Assembly: GCA_903853385.1 (NCBI GenBank)
Contig: CAINTJ010000142.1
Span: 62,001 to 126,000 of the forward strand
Length of the DNA: 64,000 bases
Direction of reading: 5' to 3'
Source of the DNA: an uncultured Gammaproteobacteria bacterium
GTDB lineage: Bacteria > Pseudomonadota > Gammaproteobacteria > Pseudomonadales > Pseudohongiellaceae
Part shown: positions 1 through 7,670 of the stretch, in pieces
Layout of the letters: every line of letters begins with the position of its first letter
How positions within the stretch are numbered: the stretch's first letter is position 1
Translations under genes and position numbers: made by a program
Notes under the pieces: model-generated
Databases searched by the model: none
What the model was told of the DNA's origin: nothing
Seen by the model: the letters and a program-made list of their open reading frames with translations, nothing else

Positions 1-218
1 GCATGCAGGCTTTGCAAGCCAGGGGCATTGAGCGCATCAGCTGCGGTTGCATACACGGTATTTTTGCCGACGCGATCGACCAAAGCTTGCTGGCGGGCGG
101 CCTGCAGCAACTGGTTTCCACCAACACCGTTAGGCATGCCACCAACCAACTGGACGTAGCCGGCTTGCTGGTACCAGCCATCCGCGAATTTTTACCAAAA
201 GCGCCAACGCAGGTCTGA
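1..218 (+). CDS. 3' end of a ribose-phosphate pyrophosphokinase-like gene (partial)
   Basis: Only the C-terminal ~72 residues are in the window and the reading frame is open to the left edge. The visible part has the closing pattern of the PRPP-synthetase/phosphoribosyltransferase fold: a strand ending CGCIHGIFA (compare the family's ATHGVFS), then a T-N-T turn and a final helix DVAGLLVPAIREF. Full-length members make PRPP from ribose 5-phosphate and ATP for nucleotide, histidine and tryptophan synthesis. The divergence from canonical Prs suggests a paralogue. The catalytic half is outside the window, so activity cannot be judged. Confidence 0.65.
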   Translation, partial: MQALQARGIERISCGCIHGIFADAIDQSLLAGGLQQLVSTNTVRHATNQLDVAGLLVPAIREFLPKAPTQV

Positions 219-219
219 A

Positions 220-348
220 CCACAAATCCCTGTCATTGCGTATTTTTCCGATGTGTTGTGCTTGTGGGCATATATAGCGCAAATCAAGCTGGATGAATTG
301 CGCCGCCATTTTGGGGACGGGATCCGCATTGAATATCACTTCCTGCCC
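220..348 (+). pseudogene. DsbA-family (2-hydroxychromene-2-carboxylate isomerase-like) N-terminal remnant
   Basis: Frame 1 immediately after the preceding stop reads PVIAYFSDVLCLWAYIAQ, then KLDELRRHFG and IRIEYHFLP. This matches the first strand, active-site region and first helix of DsbA/FrnE-like thioredoxin-fold proteins. No usable start codon precedes position 253 after the in-frame stop near 160. Recognisable homology ends at about 348, where the frame continues into unrelated sequence towards the DUF1003 gene. It therefore looks like the decayed or truncated 5' part of a gene whose remaining ~170 codons are gone. Reading it as a remnant is inference; a non-ATG start and a very short protein cannot be excluded. 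Confidence 0.55.
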
Positions 349-395
349 TGGTCGGATGCGCGCCCCAGCTGGTGTCAGGCCGCGCCACTCATGAC

Positions 396-911
396 TTACC
401 GGGTTTCGTTAACCAATTTGATATGGATTTCCCTGGTAAGCGCTTCAATGCGCTCACTCAGAGTCTTGGTGATTTCGGTGAGCCTGGTATTTTGCTGCAT
501 CAGCTCCAACAATTGTGCCGTTTGCTGACTGGCAAACAACTCGCGCTGCTCACTGGCCGCGGCCAGGGCTTCCCGATGCAGAGCATCCGCTTCCGCATGC
601 GCCTTGTCGCGATCCGCCTGTCGCGTTTGCGCCAGCAATATCAACGGCGCTGCATAAGCTGCCTGCAGACTGAACGCCAAATTCAGCAGAATGAACGGGT
701 ACAAGTCGAAACCGGCATAACCGAGCACGTTGATGGCTATCCAGACCACCACAATGACGGTTTGTGAGATCAGAAAAAACGGGGTGCCAAAGAATCTGGC
801 AAAGGCTTCCGCCTTCAATGCAAACCAGTCATCACCAAATACCGAGAACATGTGGGTAAACGGCAGATGAAATCTGAAATGGTTACTATTATTTTCCGGT
901 TCATTCTTCAT
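396..911 (-). CDS. DUF1003 family membrane protein
   Basis: The 171-residue product has the DUF1003 layout. A short soluble N-terminus is followed by two hydrophobic segments at about residues 44-62 (FLISQTVIVVVWIAINVLG) and 68-92 (DLYPFILLNLAFSLQAAYAAPLIL). A long charged helical tail (about 95-171) probably forms a coiled coil in the cytoplasm. Family members are small inner-membrane proteins of unknown function, sometimes near ion transporters. The gene is flanked by two gene remnants (220-348 and 937-1104), so the segment seems to have lost neighbours. The ATG at 911 is the only plausible start upstream of the first membrane segment. Confidence 0.85.
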   Translation of the reverse strand: MKNEPENNSNHFRFHLPFTHMFSVFGDDWFALKAEAFARFFGTPFFLISQTVIVVVWIAINVLGYAGFDLYPFILLNLAFSLQAAYAAPLILLAQTRQADRDKAHAEADALHREALAAASEQRELFASQQTAQLLELMQQNTRLTEITKTLSERIEALTREIHIKLVNETR

Positions 912-936
912 GGTGATGCCCTGGAGCTCTACTCGA

Positions 937-1104
937 TCAGTGAATCAGGTATTTCTGCAAAAATCGCGGCATGCAATGAGCAAAACCCTGCACTATCATT
1001 GCGGATCCACTCACCTTGGCATAGCCGGCGGCCAGATAACCGAGCGCCACCACTATGGTTAAGGCCCAGGTTATCCAGGTTATCTAGTTGCGGGTTTTGC
1101 TCAT
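937..1104 (-). pseudogene. DoxX-like gene remnant with an in-frame stop
   Basis: On the reverse strand an ATG at 1104 is followed after six codons by TAG (1086-1084). The same frame then reads ITWALTIVVALGYLAAGYAK, VSGSAMIVQGFAHCMPRF and LQKYLIH before a stop at 939-937. The hydrophobic helix ending in a G-x-x-K motif, then a F-A-H-x-x-P loop, matches the first helix and loop of DoxX/DoxX-like membrane proteins. The other three expected helices are missing. A 9-bp tandem duplication (ATAACCTGG twice) and one arm of an inverted repeat lie at its 5' end. Family assignment is by pattern only. Confidence 0.5.
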
Positions 1105-1111
1105 TGCATGC
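969..1111. repeat. Perfect 20-bp inverted repeat, arms 969-988 and 1092-1111
   Basis: The left arm begins GCATGCAATG and ends AGCAAAACCC. The right arm (1092-1111) is its exact reverse complement, and the arms are separated by 103 bp. The left arm, read on the reverse strand, encodes the GFAHCMP segment of the DoxX-like remnant. The right arm supplies the ATG-AGC-AAA-ACC start of the same remnant. An inverted copy of a gene's own internal segment at its 5' end is what a template-switch event or a small fold-back insertion would leave. No flanking target duplication was recognised. Positions 1112-1314 up to lemA contain only a probable promoter region with no gene. Confidence 0.85.
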
Positions 1112-1314
1112 GTCTATTTTTTTGTTGGTGATGCACAAGGCAGTAGTGTATAGCTATTCCACCCAATCCTGGAATGATGAAACGATCCACCAGTCAATGA
1201 ACTGCAACCCCGTGGTTTCCAGGTTACCGAATAATCGACTCTGACTCTAATATTCAGGTAGGATCAAATGCAGGATTACTGTCTCGATTGAGATTTGTTA
1301 ACAGGAGAACTTGC

Positions 1315-1923
1315 ATGAAACTACGTTTACTTTTGACTTTGGTCATGACGCTGGCGGTAAGTAGCTGCGGATACAACGATTTGCAAAGCCAGGATGAGGC
1401 GATCAATGCAACGTGGTCGGAAGTGCTAAACCAATACCAGCGCCGGGCAGATCTGGTGCCGAATCTGGTGGCAACGGTAAAAGGCTATGCCGAGCATGAA
1501 GCCGAAGTGCTGGAAGCAGTCACCAATGCCCGCGCCTCGGTGGGTGGCATCAAGGCCACGCCGGAACTGTTGAATGATCCCAAGGCCTTTGCAGAGTTCC
1601 AGCAAGCGCAGGCCGGTATGACCAGCGCGTTGTCGCGCTTGCTGGTGATATCCGAAAATTATCCGCAATTGAAAGCCGACCGCAACTTCCAGGATCTGTC
1701 GGCGCAACTGGAAGGTACCGAAAACCGCATCACAGTGGCACGCAAGCGTTATATCGAAGCCGTGCAAACCTACAACACCACGATACGCTCGTTCCCAAGC
1801 AATCTGACGGCCAAATATCTTGATATGAAAACCAAACCCAACTTCGCGGTGGAAAACGAAAAAGCCATCAGTGCTCCGCCCAAAGTGGATTTTTCCAAAC
1901 CTGCACCAGCACCACAGCAGTAG
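1315..1923 (+). CDS. lemA: LemA family lipoprotein
   Basis: The product has a signal peptide ending in a lipobox (AVSSC, cysteine at about residue 18 from this start). The LemA four-helix domain follows, with the family signatures NQYQRRADLVPNLVATVKGY, a middle AQAGMTSALSRLLVISENYP, and a C-terminal RKRYIEAVQTYNTTIRSFP. The length of about 202 residues is normal. The ATG at 1315 is preferred over an upstream in-frame start at 1288 because AGGAG lies 8 bases upstream and the signal peptide begins here. LemA is an envelope protein of unclear function that often precedes TPM-domain genes, as it does here. Confidence 0.93.
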   Translation: MKLRLLLTLVMTLAVSSCGYNDLQSQDEAINATWSEVLNQYQRRADLVPNLVATVKGYAEHEAEVLEAVTNARASVGGIKATPELLNDPKAFAEFQQAQAGMTSALSRLLVISENYPQLKADRNFQDLSAQLEGTENRITVARKRYIEAVQTYNTTIRSFPSNLTAKYLDMKTKPNFAVENEKAISAPPKVDFSKPAPAPQQ

Positions 1924-1938
1924 TTTATCCACACTGTG

Positions 1939-2811
1939 ATGCCAAACCTGCACCGCTGGACCCGTTATCTCCTGCTCTGCCTGATGCAGCTGGTGGCGGC
2001 GTTGCCTGCTGCCAATGCCGCCAGCAGTTCGCTGCAAGAGATTCCGCCACTGACCAGTCCCGTGATCGATATGACGGGCACGCTCACCGCCGGGCAACAG
2101 CAACAGCTTTCGCAAAAGCTCAGGTCGCTGCAGGACAAATACGGCGCGCAAATGCAGGTTTTGATCATTGCTTCATCGGCGCCGGAAGATGCCTTTAGCT
2201 ATTCCATGCGCGCTGTTGAAAAATCGAAGCTGGGCACTGCCAAAGTCGACAATGGTTTGCTGTTGTTCATTGCCAAAAACGATCGCCGTTCGCAACTGCA
2301 GGTGGGCTATGGCCTGGAAGGCACCATTCCGGATGTGGTGGCAAGCCGCTTGCTGGACACGGTGATGGCACCCTACTTCAGGCAAGGCGATTTTTACGGT
2401 GGCATCAATGCGATGGTGGATGCAGCCTACCAGCGCATTGCCGGCGAAATTCCGCCAGGCCCGCCAGACCAGTCCAGTCGGAGCAACAATGACAATCAGC
2501 AGGGCATATCGGTGTTTGTCATCATCGTGCTGGGAATTGTATTTATAAAAATAATGCGGGCGGTGGCCGGCAACATTATTGCGCCGGTGGCAGGAGCGCC
2601 GCTGGTTTTCGCTTTTGTGTGGCTGGTGATTGGTTGGGCCTTGATGATGTCGGCGGGAATCGCCTTGCTGGTGCTGTTACTGGCGTGGTTACCCAACGAC
2701 ATCTGGTTTGCCTTGCTCGCTTCCACCCAACGCGGCCGATCCGGCACAGGCAACAGCTGGGGTGGCGGTGGTGGCGGCTTTGGTGGCGGCGGAGCCTCGG
2801 GACGCTGGTGA
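1939..2811 (+). CDS. TPM-domain (YgcG-like) membrane protein
   Basis: A signal peptide (residues ~1-28, ending AANAA) is followed by a TPM domain at about 40-170. It shows the family opening PPLTSPVIDMTGTLTAGQQQ, GAQMQVLIIAS, and NGLLLFIAKNDR with VGYGLEG. Two or three hydrophobic segments (about 195-255) come next, then a Gly-rich tail ending in GASGRW. This matches YgcG/MOLO1-type proteins, whose TPM domain faces the periplasm and whose role is unsettled. It starts 15 bases after lemA, so the two are probably co-transcribed. GTG at 1936 directly precedes the ATG and is an alternative start. Confidence 0.9.
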   Translation: MPNLHRWTRYLLLCLMQLVAALPAANAASSSLQEIPPLTSPVIDMTGTLTAGQQQQLSQKLRSLQDKYGAQMQVLIIASSAPEDAFSYSMRAVEKSKLGTAKVDNGLLLFIAKNDRRSQLQVGYGLEGTIPDVVASRLLDTVMAPYFRQGDFYGGINAMVDAAYQRIAGEIPPGPPDQSSRSNNDNQQGISVFVIIVLGIVFIKIMRAVAGNIIAPVAGAPLVFAFVWLVIGWALMMSAGIALLVLLLAWLPNDIWFALLASTQRGRSGTGNSWGGGGGGFGGGGASGRW

Positions 2812-3323
2812 TGAAACTATTGCGGCACCTGCAACGAATACTCAAGCATGCCCTGGTAATGCCCTGGCAAGTACGTCATGCGTTTTCCAAACCGGTATGC
2901 CAGGCCATTGAACACGCGATTGCCTCCTCGGAGCGGAGCAATCGCGCTGAAATCCGCTTTGTAGTGGAAGGCGCGCTGGACTGGCCGCAGCTGTGGCGCA
3001 ATCTGGATGCGCGCACGCGGGCAGTGAACCTGTTTTCCGACTTGCGTATCTGGGACACCGAACACAATACCGGCATCCTGGTCTACGTGTTGTTTGCCGA
3101 GCAGCAACTGGAAATTGTGGCGGATCGCGGCATCAGCGCCCGCGTCGCGCCCCGGGAATGGGACAGCATCTGTGCTGGCATGACCAGGGCGTTCCAGGCT
3201 GGTCAATTCAAGCAAGGCAGCATTGAAGGATTAACCCGCATCACCGGCTTGCTGCATCACCACTTTCCCCAGGACGGCGCCCACAACCCGGAAGAGCTGT
3301 CCAATCAGGTGGTTATTTTATGA
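2811..3323 (+). CDS. TPM-domain protein, soluble paralogue
   Basis: The start ATG overlaps the TGA of the upstream TPM gene (ATGA at 2811), indicating translational coupling. The 170-residue product has no obvious signal peptide. Its conserved core contains SNRAEIRFVVEGALDWP, NTGILVYVLFAEQQLEIVADRGI and a C-terminal TRITGLLHHHFP, the pattern of the second, cytoplasmic TPM protein usually found after lemA and ygcG. The same frame stays open upstream into the previous gene, but that part is shadow sequence. The 3' end overlaps the convergent Rieske gene by 11 bases, which is unusual and leaves no room for a terminator. Confidence 0.88.
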   Translation: MKLLRHLQRILKHALVMPWQVRHAFSKPVCQAIEHAIASSERSNRAEIRFVVEGALDWPQLWRNLDARTRAVNLFSDLRIWDTEHNTGILVYVLFAEQQLEIVADRGISARVAPREWDSICAGMTRAFQAGQFKQGSIEGLTRITGLLHHHFPQDGAHNPEELSNQVVIL

Positions 3324-4395
3324 AATGGGGATCCACGCCGGTCTCGGCTGCATGCAAGCGCTCAATCACCTTGCGCATCAAGGTCGGCCCGCGGTCATGG
3401 CTGATCGACAGCACCGGCGCATTGGTGTGCAGATCAATATTGCGCTGCTGCGCTTCAATCATCACACGGTCTTCTTCAAAGGCCTGGTGAGCCAGCTGCC
3501 ACAGGTTTTCGATTATTTGCGGATTGGCCGCATGCTCCTCGCTGCGCGGGCCCCAACAGAAGAAATAGCGGCTGGTATTGGCGGTGAGCGGCGTGACAGC
3601 CTGGGAGGTAAACGTGGCAGCAAACGGCTCGCGTTCGCCGGGTGTGCCCAGCTGTACGGCTTCGGCGGTGCCGGGTGCATAGCTGCCGGTGAACATCATC
3701 AGCACGCCCGGCACCAGAAAATCATAGGTCATGAATACATCCGAATACGGACGCTGCGGATCGTTGTGGCGGCTGGGCTGGTTGCGATTCCAGCGGCTGA
3801 TACGGATGCCACGTTCCAGCAATTGCACGCGTGGTTGCAGCACGGCGGTGTCTTTGGTGCCGCGCGCGAAGCTGTTTTCATGCACGAAGGCGATGTGGGA
3901 AAAATCGGTGAGGTTGTCGTTCACCAACAAGTAGTTGGCCTGGTAGTCGAGATGGCCGCTGCGCATGTGGTAACGCGGATCATCCGGGCCGGTGGTGGAC
4001 GGAATCAGCGCATGATCGGCCGAGGCTTGCTCGCCCATCCATACCCAGATCCAGCCATCGGCTTCCTGCACTTCATAGGTACGCACACAGAAGCGCTCGG
4101 GGATGTCGTCCTGGCCGGGAATTTCTATGCAGCGGCCAGTGCTGTCGTATTTGAGGCCGTGATACAGGCAGCGCACATCGTCACCTTCCAGACGCCCGCG
4201 CGACAGTGGCGCATGCCGATGGCAGCATTGATCAGCCAATGCCGCAAGCGTGCCATCGTGTTTGCGATAGATCAGCACCGGCTGGCCGATGATGGTGAGG
4301 CCATGCAGCTTGCCCACCGGCACTTCATGGCTCCACGCGGCCACATACCAGCAGTGGCGCAACAGGGGAACATGGGAACCTTTCAACAAATCCAT
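3313..4395 (-). CDS. Rieske non-heme iron oxygenase (VanA-like)
   Basis: The 360-residue protein has an N-terminal Rieske [2Fe-2S] site, C57-x-H59 and C76-x2-H79 in the contexts CCHRHAPLS and CLYHGLKY. A catalytic domain follows with the mononuclear-iron motif NLTDFSHIAFVH (H167, H172). This order and length fit vanillate O-demethylase/aromatic ring-hydroxylating oxygenase large subunits. The family hydroxylates or O-demethylates aromatic or cyclic substrates using electrons from a ferredoxin reductase. No reductase gene is adjacent, so its electron donor lies elsewhere and the substrate cannot be inferred. It precedes no operon partner, because aguB starts 28 bases upstream on the same strand with an unrelated role. 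Confidence 0.9.
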   Translation of the reverse strand: MDLLKGSHVPLLRHCWYVAAWSHEVPVGKLHGLTIIGQPVLIYRKHDGTLAALADQCCHRHAPLSRGRLEGDDVRCLYHGLKYDSTGRCIEIPGQDDIPERFCVRTYEVQEADGWIWVWMGEQASADHALIPSTTGPDDPRYHMRSGHLDYQANYLLVNDNLTDFSHIAFVHENSFARGTKDTAVLQPRVQLLERGIRISRWNRNQPSRHNDPQRPYSDVFMTYDFLVPGVLMMFTGSYAPGTAEAVQLGTPGEREPFAATFTSQAVTPLTANTSRYFFCWGPRSEEHAANPQIIENLWQLAHQAFEEDRVMIEAQQRNIDLHTNAPVLSISHDRGPTLMRKVIERLHAAETGVDPHFIK

Positions 4396-4422
4396 TACTT
4401 CAGCCCCGGCTTTGGCCTGTGA

Positions 4423-5334
4423 TTATTCAAGGAATCTGGCAGTGAGCCCGCCATAGGCATCAATACGGCGATCACGGAAGTACGGCCACATGCGGCGCAA
4501 ACTCTCGGTACGGCTCAAGTCGAGATCAACCACAAGGGAGCCGCTGGTGCTGGCATCGGCTTGCGCCAGTATTTCGCCCTGCTGACCGACAATCATGCTG
4601 CCGCCCCAGAAGTTGATGCCACTGCCAGCGCCCGGTGCGGCTTCATGGCCCACCCGATTGGCGACCAACACTGGCAGATGATTGGCCACCGCATGCGCAC
4701 GCTGAATGGTTTGCCAGGCACCTTGCTGACGCTGGTTTTCATCATGCTGTTCCTGCGGATCCCAACCGATCGCCGTCGGATAGAGCAGCACATCAGCACC
4801 AGCCAGCGCCATCAAACGCGCCGCTTCCGGATACCACTGGTCCCAGCAGATCAATACGCCCAGTTTGCCGACGCTGGTCTTGATCGGGGTGAAACCGCTC
4901 TGCCCATCAAGCCGGGTAGCATCACCGGGTGTGAAATAGAATTTTTCGTAGAAGGCCGGGTCATCCGGGATATGCATCTTGCGATAAGTGCCGGCCAGCG
5001 AGCCATCCTTGTCGAACACCAGTGCGGTGTTGTGGAAAATTCCCGGTGCGCGCTTCTCGAAAATGCCGCCCACCAACACACAGTTGTACTGCCTGGCCAG
5101 CGCTGACAAGCGCGCTGCGCTCGGGCCATCCAGCGGCTCGGCCAGATCGAACACAGCGGTGTCTTCGCTCTGACAGAAATAATGGGTGGTGTGCAGTTCC
5201 TGCAACAACACCAGTTCCGGCTGCTGTTGCTGACACACCAACTTCAGCAAACGCTCGCTCTCGGCCAGACTCTGGTTCTTGTCAGGCCAGGCTTGTTGTT
5301 GAATTACCGCAGCGCGGAGTTTGTTGTTTGGCAT
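4423..5334 (-). CDS. aguB: N-carbamoylputrescine amidase
   Basis: This nitrilase-superfamily enzyme hydrolyses N-carbamoylputrescine to putrescine, CO2 and ammonia, the last step of the agmatine route. The Glu-Lys-Cys triad is visible as LLQELHTTHYFCQ, YRKMHIPDDPAFYEKFYFTP and LICWDQWYPE. The segment YPTAIGWDP is characteristic of AguB. The start at 5334 gives a 303-residue protein of normal length that begins just before the first strand (LRAAVIQQ). An in-frame ATG at 5370 would add 12 residues unlike the family and would lie inside the intergenic repeat. It follows aguA on the same strand, so the two probably form one pathway operon. Confidence 0.94.
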   Translation of the reverse strand: MPNNKLRAAVIQQQAWPDKNQSLAESERLLKLVCQQQQPELVLLQELHTTHYFCQSEDTAVFDLAEPLDGPSAARLSALARQYNCVLVGGIFEKRAPGIFHNTALVFDKDGSLAGTYRKMHIPDDPAFYEKFYFTPGDATRLDGQSGFTPIKTSVGKLGVLICWDQWYPEAARLMALAGADVLLYPTAIGWDPQEQHDENQRQQGAWQTIQRAHAVANHLPVLVANRVGHEAAPGAGSGINFWGGSMIVGQQGEILAQADASTSGSLVVDLDLSRTESLRRMWPYFRDRRIDAYGGLTARFLE

Positions 5335-5350
5335 GAACTTCCACCGTTGT

Positions 5351-5470
5351 CGAAGAAGTCTGGGCAGCATGGGTTCCGGCGACCGTCTAAGGCCATGGAT
5401 GGCCGCAGCGAGCCTACAGGGACGTATTCACGGCGTGTCGCAGGGGCCTGTGCTGCCCAGACTTCATACA
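5351..5470. repeat. Palindromic intergenic element between aguA and aguB
   Basis: The 14-bp arms GAAGTCTGGGCAGC (5355-5368) and GCTGCCCAGACTTC (5452-5465) are perfect inverted copies bounding about 110 bp. Inside is a second hairpin GGCCATGGATGGCC at about 5391-5404 and further short complementary blocks (for example CCGGCGAC near 5378 and GTGTCGC near 5434). It contains no credible gene. Chance reading frames through it encode Arg/Ser/Pro-rich peptides of the kind often mis-annotated across many genomes, which suggests a dispersed repeat family. Only this one copy was noticed in the window. It would fold into a strong RNA structure between two co-directional genes. Confidence 0.7.
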
Positions 5471-5476
5471 CTGAAA

Positions 5477-6505
5477 TCAATTTAATAAAGTACCAACCGG
5501 CAACTGCATCGTAGCACAGTGCGGCCCGCCATATTGTTTGATAAGGTTGCTCCCCGGCACCGACACCAGCTTCTTGCCGGGGAAACAACGCTGCAACCCC
5601 GCCAGCGCCGCCGCGTCTTCGGCACAGCCAAACACCGGCACAATCACGCTGTTGTTGACGATCAGGAAATTCACATAACTGCCCGGCAGGCGCTTGCCGT
5701 CTTCATCAAATTGCGGCGCCGGAATTTCAATCGCCTGCAGCTGATAAGGCTGACCATTGGGCTGCCGCAGCGCTGCCACTTGCGCTTTCATCTTCTGCAT
5801 CGGCTCAAAATGCACATCCGCTGCATTGGAGCAGGTGGCATAAGCGATGGTGTCGGGGCCACAGAAACGCACCAGGTTGTCAATATGGCTGTCGGTGTCG
5901 TCGCCCAGCAAGGCACCTTCGGTGATCCACAGCATGCGCTCGAGCCCGAGCTGTTCCAGCACGAATTTTTCCACCTGTGCCTTGGTGAAATCCTTGTTGC
6001 GATTGCTGTCAAGCAGGCAGTGGGCAGTGGTGAGCAAGGAGCCCTGGCCGTCGGTCTCGATGCTGCCGCCTTCCAGCTCGTACTGGATGGTCCTGAGCGG
6101 CGCGCGCCACTCACCCCAGATGTACTGGTTGATCTTGTTGTCGAGCCCGGCGTCGTATTTGTCGCCCCAGCCGTTGAACTGGAAATCGAGCAACTGCACT
6201 TTGCCATCCAGGCCCAGCGTCACCGGACCGTAGTCGCGACACCAGGTATCGTTATAGGGCGCGATCACAAAACGCGGCGCCTGCAGGCAGCGCCCGGCCA
6301 ATTGCTGTGTAATGTGCTGTTGATGTACTGCGTCCTGACACAGGATGACGGGAGTGACTTCTGCCGCAATCGCCACTGCCAGCTCCACATAATCATGCTG
6401 GATGGCGGCCAGCCAGGGCAGCCAGTCAGTCTGCTCATGCGGCCACGCCAACAACACAGCTTGTTGCGGCGCCCATTCAGGCAACATGCTGAAACGATTG
6501 CTCAT
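5477..6505 (-). CDS. aguA: Agmatine deiminase
   Basis: The enzyme converts agmatine to N-carbamoylputrescine and ammonia. This 342-residue member of the guanidino-modifying (PAD-like) fold shows the family blocks DTWCRDYGPVTL, LEGGSIETDGQGSLLTT, LLGDDTDSHIDNLVRF (catalytic His/Asp) and the C-terminal nucleophile loop GGPHCATMQLPVG with Cys at about residue 330. The ATG at 6505 has a good ribosome-binding site (AAGGAAA) and matches the family N-terminus RFSMLPEWAPQQAVLLAWPH. A further 28 upstream codons are open but unlike the family. The gene lies directly upstream of aguB, separated only by the palindromic element. Confidence 0.95.
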   Translation of the reverse strand: MSNRFSMLPEWAPQQAVLLAWPHEQTDWLPWLAAIQHDYVELAVAIAAEVTPVILCQDAVHQQHITQQLAGRCLQAPRFVIAPYNDTWCRDYGPVTLGLDGKVQLLDFQFNGWGDKYDAGLDNKINQYIWGEWRAPLRTIQYELEGGSIETDGQGSLLTTAHCLLDSNRNKDFTKAQVEKFVLEQLGLERMLWITEGALLGDDTDSHIDNLVRFCGPDTIAYATCSNAADVHFEPMQKMKAQVAALRQPNGQPYQLQAIEIPAPQFDEDGKRLPGSYVNFLIVNNSVIVPVFGCAEDAAALAGLQRCFPGKKLVSVPGSNLIKQYGGPHCATMQLPVGTLLN

Positions 6506-6590
6506 CACTTTTCCTTTCAAGTCCGGATCAGGCCCGGCAGGCGACTCGCCAGCGCCGGTGTAGGCGGCGCAGCTTATCCGAAAGGACAAT

Positions 6591-7565
6591 TCAAGGCATC
6601 AGCAAACTGCTGCCAGTGGTCTTGCGTGCCTGCAAATCAAGGTGGGCCTGGGCAGCCTGCCCCAGCATATAACGCTGGTTGATGCTGATTTTGACCTTGC
6701 CGTTTTTAATCACCGCAAACACTTCATTGGCCACTTTGCGCAGCAACTCGGGGGAGCTCACAAAATCAAACAAGGTGGGGCGCGTCATATAGAGCGAGCC
6801 TTTCTGGGCCAACAGGCCGGGGCTGAACGGCGGCACCGGGCCGGAGGAGTTGCCATAGCTGACGAACAGACCGAACTTCTGCAGGCAGTCGAGCGAAGCC
6901 GGAAAGGTATCTGCTCCGATCGAGTCATAGACCACGGGCACCATGACGCCTTTGGTAATGCGCTTTACTTCCTTTACGAAATCTTTTTCTTTGTAGTTGA
7001 TCACATGCGAACAGCCATTGGCCTTGGCCAGTTTGGCTTTGGCGACCGAACTCACGGTGCCAATCACCGTTGCCCCCAGCGCGGCAGCCCATTGGCACAA
7101 TATGAGGCCAACCCCGCCAGCGGCGGCATGGACCACAATGGTGTCGCCCGGCTTCACTTTGTAAACCTGCCGGATCAGATATTGCGCAGTCATGCCTTTG
7201 AGCATGATGGCAGCCGCCACTTCATCACTGATGCCTTTGGGCACTTTCACCAGGCGGGCAGCGGGCACATTCACCAGTTCGGCATAACAGCCGTGGCTGG
7301 CAGTGCCGGTAGCCACGCGCTCGCCGAGTGTGAATTTGCTGACGGCACTGCCGATTGCCACCACTACCCCACACATTTCCCCCCCGGGGATATGCGGCAA
7401 ACTGACCGGATACAGACCACTGCGCTGATAGATGTCGATATAGTTGACGCCGGCCGCCTTGATGCGCACCTGCACTTCGTCTTTGGCTGGTGCCGCTACT
7501 GTTATATCCTGAAGCAGCAACACTTCGGGGCCACCGGTATGCTGCATCACGATCGCTCTACTCAT
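6591..7565 (-). CDS. NADPH:quinone oxidoreductase (zeta-crystallin type)
   Basis: The 324-residue medium-chain dehydrogenase/reductase lacks zinc ligands. It begins RAIVMQHTGGPEVL and has the quinone-oxidoreductase signature GVNYIDIYQRSGLYP. The nucleotide-binding loop is VVHAAAGGVGLILCQWA, and the C-terminal block is GKVKISINQRYMLGQA. Relatives reduce quinones with NADPH by one or two electrons and protect against redox cycling. The start is supported by GGAG 7 bases upstream. The gene stands alone, 85 bases before aguA on the same strand and divergent from the MFS transporter, with which it shares a ~100-base promoter region. Confidence 0.92.
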   Translation of the reverse strand: MSRAIVMQHTGGPEVLLLQDITVAAPAKDEVQVRIKAAGVNYIDIYQRSGLYPVSLPHIPGGEMCGVVVAIGSAVSKFTLGERVATGTASHGCYAELVNVPAARLVKVPKGISDEVAAAIMLKGMTAQYLIRQVYKVKPGDTIVVHAAAGGVGLILCQWAAALGATVIGTVSSVAKAKLAKANGCSHVINYKEKDFVKEVKRITKGVMVPVVYDSIGADTFPASLDCLQKFGLFVSYGNSSGPVPPFSPGLLAQKGSLYMTRPTLFDFVSSPELLRKVANEVFAVIKNGKVKISINQRYMLGQAAQAHLDLQARKTTGSSLLMP

Positions 7566-7670
7566 GTTTTATCTCCAATCAATAGGCTCACTGCCCGTTA
7601 TGCGGGATAATTGCGACCTGCATTTTACTTGCTAACTTAACCCCTGGCTTGCCCCGGACTCCTGAAGGAC

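Noticed and set aside
929-1138. Small minus-strand ORF of 69 codons
   Set aside because: It reads the DoxX-like remnant in the wrong frame and carries the same inverted repeat at both ends (ACNEQNP twice), so it is an artefact of the repeat.
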